The translations under genes were made by a program, and so were the position numbers. A model generated the notes under the pieces. That model searched no databases. It saw only the letters and a list, made by a program, of their open reading frames with translations, and was not told the DNA's origin. From Asparagopsis taxiformis (taxonomy: Eukaryota > Rhodophyta > Florideophyceae > Bonnemaisoniales > Bonnemaisoniaceae), in NCBI GenBank assembly GCA_030407315.1, contig JALQPE010001836.1, positions 1 through 64,000 on the forward strand: a stretch of DNA of 64,000 nucleotides, given 5' to 3'. Every line of letters starts with the position of its first letter. Within the stretch, counting starts at the first letter, position 1. Below, one piece after another: positions 29,009 to 38,399 of the stretch.

Positions 29009-30744
29009 GAAGCTCGTTCGTCATCGTGACTCGTTTCCACCTCGATTGGTGTTTCGTCAGCGGAAGTCGTCACGTAGACTCCGCTGCGGCCATTACGCTG
29101 GCCATTTCGTTCGTTCGCCAACGGGCGGAGATCACGTCGGTCATTACGAAAGTCGCCGCGGCGCCTGTCGAAGGGCCTTCCCCCGTCACGATTGGGGTTT
29201 CGGAGTATCGTAGGCGGCGTGCCGTACCTCCGCGGGGTTACGTTCCCTCGCTCACCAGGTCGTTCCTGGTTTCGTTTAGCCATTCGTTGGCGGAAGTACT
29301 CAGCCTGACGTGGGTTGCTCTTCACGTGGAAGAGGTAGTACTTGTACGCGAAAAAGATCCGTTGATCTGGCGTCAGACGCGGACACGTAAACGTCGAGTG
29401 GCCATCTTCGCGGCATGACCAACACGACAGCGTCCAGTAATCATTTGGGATTACGGAGTGCGCCAATTGCGTCTGCTCGCACGTGAGCTTCGTCACGTCC
29501 TCGCATGGACGGTTCAATCGAGCTTCGAGCTCGTCCGGCTTTTCGTTTGCCGTTTTCGTATCGTTGGGCGGCGGCCCGTTCGTGAAGAGGATCGCCTCCA
29601 AGTTCTCGGCAACGTGAGCCGCAGCGAGCGACACGTCGTCATCATCCCTCGTGGGGATGTTCGGGTTACCATCGTGGTAACTGGGCTCGCTAGCTCGTTC
29701 ATTACGTAAGTACGCGGACTCATCGTAGTCCGCGAACTTCCTCGACTCGTGGTCGGAAATAGCCAACGTAGGCTTCACCGGAAACCGCACTTTCGGTTTC
29801 GCGGCTGACGCGACAGCTGCCGTACGTGCACGGAAGGTCGTTCCTTCGGCCGTCGCCAATCGTCTCACAACGGTGAGGTCGTTCCTCTCTCGTTCGGGGA
29901 GTGACCGGAGTCGTTCCGTCACGGCTGCCCGCGTCGAGGGCAGTAAACCACGTACGTAGTGGTGAACGAGGAGTCGGTCCGTAAACACGTAGTTGCACGC
30001 CCGCGTGGCGGTGTCGAGTCTATCAGCGTACTGATTCTCGTCCTCGTTAGGATCCTGCGTGATCATCGTGACCTTTTCGTAGGCCTCCTGCAGCACGTCG
30101 TCTTGCAGGTACCGTTTAATCAACGCGTTGATTACGTGAGGCCACGAGAACCTCTTCGTCGGATCAGTCGTGATCACACCAGTCGTACACTGGGAATCGT
30201 AGAACCGTCGGGCGTCCCCTTCGAGGAAGAAGTGCAGCGCACGTACTGCCACTCCCTCGCACACTCCGAGTGTGCTGAACCCATCACGTATTTGGGCGAG
30301 GAATCCGAGCAACGTAATAGGATTCCGGCCGGAGAACGGCTTTAACGTAGGGAAAAGTCCCTCCAGCTCACGTTTGAGCTTATGTACGCTTTGACTCTCG
30401 TTCACGTAGAGATGTTCACGTACATCGTTAAGTCGGTACATGCGGTACGACACCACGTTCGCAAATGCGTCGAGCATTGTCGTGTGCTCTGCCAACGCGT
30501 GGCAAACGGGTCCGAGGGCGTTCCCTGGTAAGCGTACCGCGTCGGCACGTTCGTTTTCGTGGACTCGCGTGTCCGTCGTGCCGAACGTACCCAGCCACGG
30601 AATGTACGTCTCACGTGGCGGGGGAGCTCTCGTATCGAATTGCGCAGCTCGTGCTGCGTCCGCCGACCGCGCGTGGTCTGGCGTATCGTTAAAACGTAAT
30701 TGCCTTCGTGGCGTCTCGTTGGGGTTGGCGATGGCTCGTTGCAC
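28948..30744 (-). CDS. gag: Gypsy Gag, main part, unit A
   Basis: About 598 codons. Capsid-like Gag domain at residues 115-290 (LEGLFPTLKPFSGRNPITLLGF in part, FFLEGDARRFYDSQ, NEDENQYADRLDTATRACNY). CCHC zinc knuckle C441, C444, H449, C454 with classical spacing, then an Arg-rich tail for RNA binding. The N-terminal part lies in a different frame upstream (see 30402-31352). The frame change falls at a run of five G on the minus strand, near 30755. Confidence 0.88.
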   Translation of the reverse strand: MQRAIANPNETPRRQLRFNDTPDHARSADAARAAQFDTRAPPPRETYIPWLGTFGTTDTRVHENERADAVRLPGNALGPVCHALAEHTTMLDAFANVVSYRMYRLNDVREHLYVNESQSVHKLKRELEGLFPTLKPFSGRNPITLLGFLAQIRDGFSTLGVCEGVAVRALHFFLEGDARRFYDSQCTTGVITTDPTKRFSWPHVINALIKRYLQDDVLQEAYEKVTMITQDPNEDENQYADRLDTATRACNYVFTDRLLVHHYVRGLLPSTRAAVTERLRSLPERERNDLTVVRRLATAEGTTFRARTAAVASAAKPKVRFPVKPTLAISDHESRKFADYDESAYLRNERASEPSYHDGNPNIPTRDDDDVSLAAAHVAENLEAILFTNGPPPNDTKTANEKPDELEARLNRPCEDVTKLTCEQTQLAHSVIPNDYWTLSCWSCREDGHSTFTCPRLTPDQRIFFAYKYYLFHVKSNPRQAEYFRQRMAKRNQERPGERGNVTPRRYGTPPTILRNPNRDGGRPFDRRRGDFRNDRRDLRPLANERNGQRNGRSGVYVTTSADETPIEVETSHDDERASWAHDDDVSNGLAPENDQAV

Positions 30745-31352
30745 TGTCGCCCCCTTCCGTACGTTGTCGGGGTCGTCGGACCAGGTGTTGATGGGTATCC
30801 TCCCGGAACGGCCGGGGAGGATTGCGAGTTATAGGTGCGCGAGCCTTCTTCGTAATTCGGATCGCTTCCGCTCGGCGGAGCGGAACGTCCGGCGACGATT
30901 TCGTTGAATACTACGACAAACGAGTCGAGTCTTCCCTCCACGGCGGAGAGGCGATTTCGTAAATCTTCGTTTTCCCGTTCGAGGGTCGCTGAGCGTTCAC
31001 GTAACGCAAGAGCTTCGCGCTCCGAGACTCCGAGTCTCTGCCTTACGGCTTCGTCGACGGCCGCGTCGCTCGCCCTTTCGATGTGACCTCGAAGGTCTTC
31101 GTACACTACACGTAGTGCCGTGGGAGTCACGTTCCCTTCGTTGAGCTGACCGCGCGTTGCAGGGTCCATACTCACGGACTCAAACGGGCTTACCGTACGT
31201 GGTAGCTGGCCGATCGCCTCGATATCCGGCGGGATAGATCGATCAGTCGCGAAGATCGCTTCTGCTGACAAGGCCACGTCGGCTTCGGCGTCCGCTGACG
31301 TTGGCAACGGTTGCCTGGACGACGCGCTGGAATTCGACACAGCGTAATTCAT
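30402..31352 (-). CDS. gag: Gypsy Gag N-terminal frame, unit A
   Basis: The ATG at 31350-31352 starts about 100 bp inside the 5' LTR end. Residues 1-200 look real: an acidic start, a coiled coil (LRERSATLERENEDLRNRL) and a Pro/Ser-rich linker. From about 30755 on, this frame is only a shadow of the main gag frame, which is -1 relative to it. Either one G was gained or lost in the GGGGG run, or ribosomes slip there; both units show the same state. Confidence 0.7.
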   Translation of the reverse strand: MNYAVSNSSASSRQPLPTSADAEADVALSAEAIFATDRSIPPDIEAIGQLPRTVSPFESVSMDPATRGQLNEGNVTPTALRVVYEDLRGHIERASDAAVDEAVRQRLGVSEREALALRERSATLERENEDLRNRLSAVEGRLDSFVVVFNEIVAGRSAPPSGSDPNYEEGSRTYNSQSSPAVPGGYPSTPGPTTPTTYGRGRQCNEPSPTPTRRHEGNYVLTIRQTTRGRRTQHELRNSIRELPRHVRRTFRGWVRSARRTRESTKTNVPTRYAYQGTPSDPFATRWQSTRQCSTHLRTWCRTACTDLTMYVNIST

Positions 31353-31451
31353 AGACCGTCGTCTGTAGCACGTAGCTTTTCGTTAACGTAAAAGAGCTCA
31401 ACCTCGTTGGTTGTCGTTATGCTCGTAGCAACTTCTAGGTCGAGAGACCAG

Positions 31452-32115
31452 TGTGGAACGATAGTTCGTTAGACGTAGTAGCTGGTACGAGCCAGTGGAC
31501 ACGCTGTCCTTACGAAACGAAACGAGCAGTCCACCCGCTGGCGTTTGACTGTATTGTTAGAACGGTAGAAGGTAGAGTGGTTAGCGAGTAGACACGAGCG
31601 TCACGACGCAACAATCCACGCGAGGATTACGTTAGCAAACGAGGTGGTACGTCACCGGAGGCGCTCTCAACCAAGCCCGGAGGCACTACACGCAATCAGC
31701 CTTACGTGCGGCGATGGGTAGGGAGTACGCAGCTCGACGGAGACGAAGCCTCGCTAGGCAAAACATAAACGTAAAACGTAGAAGTCAGTCGTAGACTAGA
31801 GCCGTTGCTCGTTCGATGAATTGTCCCCTTTCCCTCCCGGCACGATGCCAATACCTATATGGCCACGATGGCATCGCTTTACAGTGTAAACACTGCTCGT
31901 AACGTCCCCGAATGGGAAAGGACCTTGTGGGTCGCACGTAAGGACCCGTTGGTCCGTTGGTCGTTGCCAGTACGTTCGTTGCACACGTGTGTCGGTTGCG
32001 CGCGCGCATGCGCCAGCAATGTTCGTGCATTGCTGTCGCCGGTCGTGTCCGCCGAAATTCGAATTTCGCGGAAAACGTAAATATTTGCAATTTCGGAATT
32101 GCCACGTATACTACA
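31452..32115 (-). repeat. Gypsy 5' LTR, unit A
   Basis: 664 bp, the upstream LTR for the minus-strand genes. Followed on the plus strand by the GTATG duplication at 32116-32120. On the minus strand the LTR is followed by C and then TGGTCTCTCGACC, a possible but unverified primer-binding site. Confidence 0.93.
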
Positions 32116-33403
32116 GTATGGATCTCCCGCCATGGCGCACCAGTCACTGTCAGTGGAGATCAAGAATTCAACCGCGAGGCGTTTAAAAAGCTACTGAAAT
32201 ATCACAATATCAGTTTTGAAGCGCGTCCAGCTCGACGGCACAATAAGTTAGGCTCTGTTGAACGTAAGAATGCTATCGTAATATTGATCTTACAACGCCT
32301 TGAGTTGCAATGCCACGATATCACTATGGCATCTCTGGATGCGCGTGCCTCATTTCTTAGTAATCTACTATCAGGCTCGAAACTTGCCAGTTCTTTCGAG
32401 CAAGTACGTGGATACTCCCCTGGGTTGTGTGGTTTACGACACAATGTCATACCTCATGACTTGATCACTGCCCACCAAGAACAAATTGCTAATTGAGCAA
32501 TACACTGCATGCTATCTACAAAATCGCCAAAACTACTAACTGCCGACGCATTGCCCAGCGGTAAACCATCTGGGCATTTCTGCAGGGTAGAACTTGGGAA
32601 CCACTAGTCGTTTCCAGCGCTACTCCACATTACATCGTGGCAAAACGGAATCATTCCGTTTTGCGGTTTCAGCGACTTGCCTTTGCCATTATGGCAAAGG
32701 CAAGTCGCTGAATATAGCATAAGAAGATGTGTGATTGGCTCCCCGCACTAAGCTCAACAATTCTATACTCTCTTTTGAGCTTGGTAATACCAACCTAACA
32801 TCAACAGACGCTATCGAGGATTTGGGGGGTGGTGTAGTCATCCACGGACTGGACAACTCAAATCCTGGCAGCGCTGACATCATAGACACTGAACTGCCAA
32901 GTGCTGACAACAATAATGCAGTCGCAGCTTTAATGGTGCAACATCAAAATGCAGAATGCACTGCAAAAGATATCGGTCAGGTATCATCACAGAATGAACC
33001 AGCTCATGGCACTTGTATGCAATCAAATGAACAACATATTCTACAAGTTATCTTGGAAACTATAGGCCCAAACCAAGTGTCTGGCTCCAAACTTAGATTC
33101 GCTCCTGACTAGATCATCAGCAACTAATTTGCGAGAGAGTTAGATAACTGGAAAGATGTGTACACGGAGATACATGAACATGCTGTCCCGAAACATGCGA
33201 ATATAGTGCGCTCTCACACTGTTGTCAAAGTGAAAACTGATGAATCGGGCAAGCTATCTCTCAAATATCGTATTGTGGCTCATGGAAACGAGGATCGAGA
33301 GAAAGATTCGATCCGAAAGGACTCTGCAGCAGCCCAATTTGTTTTCATACGCCCCTACCTGAAAGGGTTCGAACATCGAATTTTACTGGTGAATCAAGTC
33401 TGA
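32116..33403 (+). pseudogene. pol: C2 Pol part 2: integrase end to RT start, unit A
   Basis: Continues the integrase of 17758-18620 after the gypsy. It holds the second core Asp in GAPVTVSGDQEF and the Glu in KLGSVERKN. It then has stops at 32494 and frame changes. A linker (APRTKLNNSILSFELGN, 32738 on) follows, then a stop at 33110, and the start of RT (ANIVRSHTVVKVKTDESGK ... GNEDREKDSIRKDSAAAQF, 33203-33345). The frame loses similarity after about 33345 and ends at 33403 next to the transposase gene. A 41-bp palindromic insertion at 32652-32692 breaks the linker in unit A only. Confidence 0.82.
32640..32710. repeat. Two adjacent perfect hairpins created by a 41-bp insertion
   Basis: Hairpin 1 is 32640-32664 (12-bp arms around gcaaaacggaat, 1-base loop). 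Hairpin 2 is 32670-32710 (18-bp arms, cagcgacttgcctttgcc, 5-base loop attat). Unit B at 57492-57521 has the uninterrupted form, which also reads as continuous C2 pol sequence, so unit A carries the derived state. Confidence 0.9.
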
Positions 33404-33416
33404 AGCATGGTCAACC

Positions 33417-34667
33417 CTACATACTATCATATCCAGCCAAATCATCAAACTCCACCGCCAGCCTCCTCCTTACCCTGTCCCTATAGAGCTCATGGGAGCG
33501 GGCCCTCTTACGAGAGATGTTGTCTCTAGTATTGACAAAATAGTTCTGTAGCGACTTATAGAAGGACTGGTCACTGTCACGAAGCGGATTGAACTTGACG
33601 TGGATGTTTGTCAGTGCCACACAAGTACGGAAACCCAGATCGTACGTGTCTTCGTTCCACTTGTACTCGTTGGACATGACAGTCCATAAGCTTGACAGGC
33701 GACCAAAATAGTTCTCCACAATAATTCTGTCACTTGACAGCTCCTCATTGAAAACCTTCTCGTCAGCAGTCAGAGTCCCACTAATTGGCTTCTTAACTGG
33801 ATGAATCATCCTGATGTGTCTTGTTCCACCCTGATATCCCTTGTCACCGAGTATGCCCCATTGATTAGGGTAGATGTCATTGAATTCTCCATCATCATCA
33901 AGTTCAGCCATGTCACTGCCTATGGCCACGGAACTCTCGTGAAAATCCAGGTTATCATAGAAGATGTCAATATCCGAAATAGATCCAGGGCGATGCTTGC
34001 TGCAGCCAATTGCGTATCCACGTGGAATGACGGACACCTCGGTTTTGTATCCGTACAGCTTGTGCTTACCACTAAAATATAACTTGCCCTCACGCATATT
34101 CCCAGACGGACGATGAGTCTGCTGAAAAGTGACATATGTCGCATATCGACAAAAATCGAATGTCGAGAAAACCTGGCCTTCCAGCATCTCCTTCTTCATA
34201 GTGTACTTGGAGTTCATTCTTGTCACTGCGAATTTGTACAGCTCCGGCCCAATTATTTCCAGGTATCCCATGATCAGCTTCTGGAAGGTTGGCCCTTTCA
34301 TATCAAACATCAAACCAGACATCTGCCACGTCGAAGGATGCTTGAGCACAGTGAGTGTCATGAAAAGAACATCCTTGGGCTGATGCTTTGACTTACGACC
34401 TCTCCCGACGTTCCACGTGGACTGAACATGGGCGTTCACTCGTGTCCAAATATAGTCAAATTCAGACTCCGTGAAATTTGTCATCGTTTTGAGGGTATCG
34501 GGCCCTCCCTTTGACACGTAGCAGTCCAGAAGCGGACATGCTGACACTTCATCATCGGACGAGTCATCACGGGGAACACTCGACTGAATGCGGTTACGGT
34601 GGGTCTCAGCGGCCTCACTGAGCATGATAAGGGCCCTATTGACGTTGGGGGTAGGGTTGGTAGACAT
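33417..34667 (-). CDS. DDE_Tnp_4-like transposase, unit A
   Basis: 416 codons, intact. Similar to plant-mobile-domain/Harbinger-type DDE_Tnp_4 transposases as seen in oomycetes and fungi. Blocks: helical N-terminal region (TESEFDYIWTRV), FSTFDFCRYATYVTFQQ at 168-183, YFSGKHKLYGYKTEVSV at 197-213, GILGDKGYQGG at 271-281 and DRIIVENYFGRLSSLW at 313-328. The second Asp (D275) and the Glu (E318) are present. The first catalytic Asp is expected in the RYATDVTFQQ-like block, but Y178 stands there. If that alignment is right, the enzyme is inactive. It lies against the broken RT of C2; I could not define its terminal repeats. The same Tyr is in unit B. Confidence 0.85.
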   Translation of the reverse strand: MSTNPTPNVNRALIMLSEAAETHRNRIQSSVPRDDSSDDEVSACPLLDCYVSKGGPDTLKTMTNFTESEFDYIWTRVNAHVQSTWNVGRGRKSKHQPKDVLFMTLTVLKHPSTWQMSGLMFDMKGPTFQKLIMGYLEIIGPELYKFAVTRMNSKYTMKKEMLEGQVFSTFDFCRYATYVTFQQTHRPSGNMREGKLYFSGKHKLYGYKTEVSVIPRGYAIGCSKHRPGSISDIDIFYDNLDFHESSVAIGSDMAELDDDGEFNDIYPNQWGILGDKGYQGGTRHIRMIHPVKKPISGTLTADEKVFNEELSSDRIIVENYFGRLSSLWTVMSNEYKWNEDTYDLGFRTCVALTNIHVKFNPLRDSDQSFYKSLQNYFVNTRDNISRKRARSHELYRDRVRRRLAVEFDDLAGYDSM

Positions 34668-35847
34668 GTTGTTGAGCTGTGAGTGGATTAGTGGCCTGTA
34701 GAGGTATGTGGATGGTGAGAGTTGGTCTGGACTGGGGTAAGTTGCTACTTTTATACTCTATTGGATTGCAACTACTAAGAAGAAAGCCTGTGTTTGGAGT
34801 AGTCGTGGTCATCTAGTTTCACGCTTCGCAATTAGGAAATATATCGATCTTTGATCAAATGGTCGATCTGTGATGATTCAATCTGCAATTATTCAAGTGT
34901 TATGTTTTAGATCAATTTTATAGGATTTTTTGAAATGAACATATAATATAGTCGCTTTCTAAATATTTACTTTAAAAGCCATTATTTGATCAAGAGGTCT
35001 AATGTGAGCCAAAAGGGGAGAAAAGAGAAATGAAGACGCCAAGTAAGGTAGCGATAGCCGAGCACACCTTGCGCGGGAGCGGAGCCTTAGATGGATGTAA
35101 ACTCGGTCGGTCAAAGACTTGTCTTGGAAAAGGGGGGACCACAGTCCACTTCCAGTCACCGATCCGGTACCTCGGAACGGGGAGAGCGGAGCTCGGTGGT
35201 TATTAGTCCGTAGGCCACGGGGGTCTTCGGAAGGCCACAGCCGATGAGCCAGTATCGCTACAATGTGACAGGCTTGCGCAGGAGTGGGTGGTCGTAGGCC
35301 AAAGTCCGGTAGGGGTGGAAAGAAACGATACGAAATATCGAAACGAAATTAAGAAACGAAACAAACGGAAGAAAGGAACGAAAAGAAGGGTAATAGGAAC
35401 TTCCGCGGTCACCGCACTGATGAACCAACGGTTGTTATCGGGGTCCGGAAGCGCGCCAAGCGTAATTAGCCACAGTCACAGATAAAGTTCAATCTGCAGA
35501 GAAGGTGGGTACCACTCTAGCAGCCAACTTCCGGTGGTTTACAATCCCAAGGGTCGAAAAATACCCTGGGTATAAATATGGCTGCTGGAGTCTTCGCCGG
35601 CCGACGAAGACTCCAAAAGAAATCCTAGAATACAAATAAATAGCTAAACTAAAATAAATTACAATTTTTTGAATAGATAATTTGCTGAGGACAGACTGTC
35701 AGTGAGATCCTGCCGAATAGGTCTGGACCAAATCCAAAGTGCCACACGTGTAAGGCGTGTTGCACTACAATTCTGGTACGACCTTGCAGTCATGCCTTCC
35801 TCAACTACCCACGTAAGGCCTTCCTGGACGTCTGGCCCCACCTCATT
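34668..35847. other. Unassigned spacer after the transposase, unit A
   Basis: Positions 34668-34990 are AT-rich and hold the transposase promoter. From about 35000 the composition changes. A TATAAATA occurs near 35571, followed by a 10-bp-stem hairpin (ggagtcttcg ... cgaagactcc, 35587-35614) and AATAAA motifs near 35635. This TATA-hairpin-polyA order is LTR-like, but I could not find matching ends. No ORF is convincing. Confidence 0.45.
34748..34755 (-). promoter_or_regulatory. TATA box of the transposase gene, unit A
   Basis: TATAAAAG on the minus strand about 80 bp before the transposase ATG, a suitable place for a core promoter. Confidence 0.55.
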
Positions 35848-36371
35848 CATGTAGGACCATCCGGAATGGCGGTCGCTAAGGGAGTTCTAGAATCGCTTGC
35901 GGTGTCAGGGCGTGGTGAACCGGATCGCGCAGTTGAAGTTGCGTTTCGCACGTCGCTCGGTCGCGGTGGCGATCTGGTGGTACAACGTCGGAACGCGTAG
36001 GGATCGATCACAACACGGGATTCGCGCGCCGACGCAAGCCGTGATCTCAGGGTGAGATCACCGAGTAATCTCAATCTCAGCACGATCCACGCAGGGGTCG
36101 TAAATCCCTGGCCTAGTGGTATGTGACGCAACGCGCAGTATCGCGGCGCGACGCAGTTCGACGGTCGGTAAACGCGGCGCGCGCGCACGTACGTCGGCGA
36201 TCGTGAGCAATCCGCATGCAACTTCGTAACGCAATCGGTCCTCGCGACGCGCTCAACGCTTAACTCGTAGCTGCGAAAGTGCTGACTGTTTATTGGTAGG
36301 GTGCGAAGCAGTGCGACCACTTATAGCTAATTACTTGGGACAGACTGTCCTGTCCTTGTGCGGCCGGCCGG
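35848..36371 (+). mobile_element. Gypsy fragment in inverted orientation, unit A
   Basis: Diverged copy of the gypsy segment around 26790-27570, in the opposite orientation. It carries the protease C-terminus (CGGTCGCTAAGGGAGTTCTA) and most of the protease-RT spacer. It lacks the MITE present at 26929 in the full element and so shows that insertion's empty site. Confidence 0.8.
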
Positions 36372-36735
36372 CATCTTACTACAGGACCTGCGCCACCACA
36401 ACAAGACACCCACACCTACATTCATAGATAACGCTGGCGCCATCACCACAGCAAACACAGAATTCACCCCCCACCCCTTCCCCCCTAAATCGAAACATAT
36501 CGATGTCAAATACCATTATCTCAAAGAAGAAATCCAGCGCCAACATATCACACTACACCATACTCCATCCCACACCAACGCTGCCGACATCATGACCAAA
36601 GCACTCAAACCCGCTCAGTTCACAGGAAAAACTACCTCTCCTGCGACTCACATAGCCCACGGCGCGCGGCGACTGTCGGATGATCAATCCGTTATTTCCA
36701 CGCCGTGTCCACAGCGAGCCTGCGTTGTCGGATGA
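36372..36735 (+). pseudogene. Copia RNase H C-terminal fragment, unit A
   Basis: Open frame reading TPTPTFIDNAGAITTANTEF, then SKHIDVKYHYLKEEI and NAADIMTKAL, the typical end of a copia RNase H. The upstream part is missing; the frame is joined to gypsy sequence at 36371. Its C-rich codon use differs from Copia-1 and C2, so it comes from a third copia family. Confidence 0.85.
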
Positions 36736-36798
36736 TCATACCACTAGCTGTAAGCACTAACTCAATAAAGTTATCCATTATCGTCTGCTTAGACAACA
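36674..36798 (+). repeat. LTR-like end at the unit A/B junction
   Basis: TGTCGGATGATCA occurs at 36674 and again at 36726; the sequence ends GACAACA at 36798, with AATAAA near 36763. It follows the RNase H fragment as a 3' LTR should. Its last base is the last base of unit A. Whether the LTR starts at 36674 or 36726 is open. Confidence 0.55.
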
Positions 36799-37097
36799 GC
36801 GCGCCATGGTGCTGCTGGGCCAAATTCGTTTACAGCTGAAATTAAATAGGAATCTAAAATAATTAAATCACCCCAAAAGTAATTAGGCCCATACAGTTAT
36901 ATCACAACAAGGCCGTTGCGATAAAAGCCAATGATCTATACAGACTCGGCGTCAAGTCTGCTGCAAGAAAGCTTATGGTACTCAGGTTATCCTTCTCGAC
37001 CCGTCCTCTCCGCGCCGTCACAGCCGCATCGCGCACATCTGCGTCCAAAGCGCGATGAGCGTTCTTCAGTCAGCATTGAGATGTGAAGCTGATCGCC

Positions 37098-38399
37098 TCA
37101 ATAGCTTTGGCGTACACTGCTGCACACCAGAGTATCCTTGTCAAAGTCATCTACAACTTGATCACTATGTTGTACCAGAAACCCAACATGCCCTTTCCTA
37201 TCACGTATTACCCGACACAGCGGCAGAGAGTCTACTTGCTCCGTAATATCACACGGTTCCTCGAGCGGGTTGGACGTGCAGTCACGGTCGAATACTTCCT
37301 TCACAACATGATGAGAACTGTCGACTATATTCCCATATCTTGAAATGAACGCGCTGACAGCTACATTGATAATGACGATCAAGACCAGGAATATCGACAG
37401 CGGAACAAGATTCACTAGCGGTCTGTTCACAACGACATCTATTGGACATTCCAATGTAACGTCGTCACCTAAATCCGAGGGGGTTCTCCTCTGGGGCTCT
37501 GGGACTTTTTCCATGACGATAGACGACAGGAGAAATGAGTTCAGGTTATTGACAGTTTCACTCAGGACCAAATCACAGGCACTCAATGAGACGCCAGATA
37601 CATCCTGAGACACTTCCACGTCACAGTTCACCCCCATCATAACTAGACCCTGCAAAAGCGTATTGATAACCTGCTCTGGTGTTATCAAATCGGGTATCAC
37701 AGAGACCAGAGGGAAGCCATCCACCCGGGTCCAGTCTAATGTAATCCTGGAATTCTCTCTCGTGTCGCCAATGGTCAAGGACCATCCAAGGCTATTAATA
37801 TCGGTGCTGGTTACGATAAAGGTTTGAGATGATCCCGCACTCACCTCGCGAGATTTTGAGGTACAATATTTGAACCTCGACGTAACAATCCCAAGCCGAC
37901 TCACCATCGGTATTTCCACGCAGGGTGGCAACGGCTCTCTACTGATCCGAGCCTGCGATACATTCAGTATCGGTCGGAAGTCACCGTTCTCACATCCAGA
38001 TAACACGTTCTCCGTTGGAATGGTAATCGCAATCGACGCAATCGATGCCACGAACAGGAATAGCCGAGCTAATAGAGGAACGATCAAGAACTTGAATTTC
38101 GCTTTCTGTTTGTTTCTTTTCCAGTGTTTTTCATGGAAGCTGTAGTCGCCAAACCACCATTTGAAGAGGCGAAGCGGGTCGTCACTGTTTAAGAAAACCA
38201 CGAAGCGACGGCAAGCACTGAAGGAGAAGCTTTCGCGAGGTGAGATTTGGATGATTTTGGAGATAATTGATGCTGTGTTGTGAATAATCACGGAAACAAG
38301 CAGAGAAGACACGATGACGTTGAGCGCCTCACTTTCAAACTGCAAAGTGTTGAATGAGAAGTCAGGGGTGACGTCTAGACTGGTTGCTATGAAATCCAT
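37098..38399 (-). CDS. Six-Cys three-TM membrane protein, gene 4 unit B (subtype B)
   Basis: 433 codons, intact. Same layout and six cysteines as the unit A copy. Differences seen: I106 in TM2 (V in unit A) and T126 just after TM2 (S in unit A). The DNA around 38016-38075 matches gene 2 at some sites where unit A does not, and the reverse at others, which suggests gene conversion. Divergent from gene 5 of this unit. Confidence 0.87.
   Translation of the reverse strand: MDFIATSLDVTPDFSFNTLQFESEALNVIVSSLLVSVIIHNTASIISKIIQISPRESFSFSACRRFVVFLNSDDPLRLFKWWFGDYSFHEKHWKRNKQKAKFKFLIVPLLARLFLFVASIASIAITIPTENVLSGCENGDFRPILNVSQARISREPLPPCVEIPMVSRLGIVTSRFKYCTSKSREVSAGSSQTFIVTSTDINSLGWSLTIGDTRENSRITLDWTRVDGFPLVSVIPDLITPEQVINTLLQGLVMMGVNCDVEVSQDVSGVSLSACDLVLSETVNNLNSFLLSSIVMEKVPEPQRRTPSDLGDDVTLECPIDVVVNRPLVNLVPLSIFLVLIVIINVAVSAFISRYGNIVDSSHHVVKEVFDRDCTSNPLEEPCDITEQVDSLPLCRVIRDRKGHVGFLVQHSDQVVDDFDKDTLVCSSVRQSY

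Larger units (their letters stand above)
18621..32115 (-). mobile_element. Ty3/gypsy chromovirus nested in C2, unit A
   Basis: 13495 bp, LTRs 18621-19282 (3') and 31452-32115 (5'), flanked by GTATG at 18616-18620 and 32116-32120. Minus-strand order gag, protease, RT-RNase H, integrase with chromodomain fits Ty3/gypsy chromoviruses. Disabled by frameshifts in gag and integrase, two MITEs and a ~0.68-kb insertion. It also has an unusually long 3' region (about 3.1 kb after integrase) with a plus-strand ORF. By eye the LTRs differ at 15 or more sites, while the two unit copies of the whole element are almost identical. The insertion is therefore older than the tandem duplication. Confidence 0.93.
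15972..33403 (+). mobile_element. C2: decayed Ty1/copia element split by a gypsy insertion, unit A
   Basis: 5' LTR, primer site, gag, protease and the first part of integrase (15972-18620), then the nested gypsy (18621-32115), then the rest of integrase, the linker and the start of RT (32116-33403). The RT core, RNase H and 3' LTR are missing. The break lies where the DDE transposase gene begins. Several stops and frame changes mark it as dead. Confidence 0.85.
6450..36798. repeat. Tandem segmental duplication, unit A
   Basis: First copy of a ~24.8-kb unit, 30349 bp here. The start is the point (gcgcgccatggtgctgctgg) where sequence becomes shared with 36799 and 61610; the sequence to the left differs. 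The extra length over unit B is explained by Copia-1 plus one target duplication (5490 bp), a 41-bp palindromic insertion near 32652, a 13-bp and a 6-bp insertion near 20540 and 20170, minus 10 bp and 2 bp that unit B has near 20850 and 22050. Together these account for the whole difference. Confidence 0.93.
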
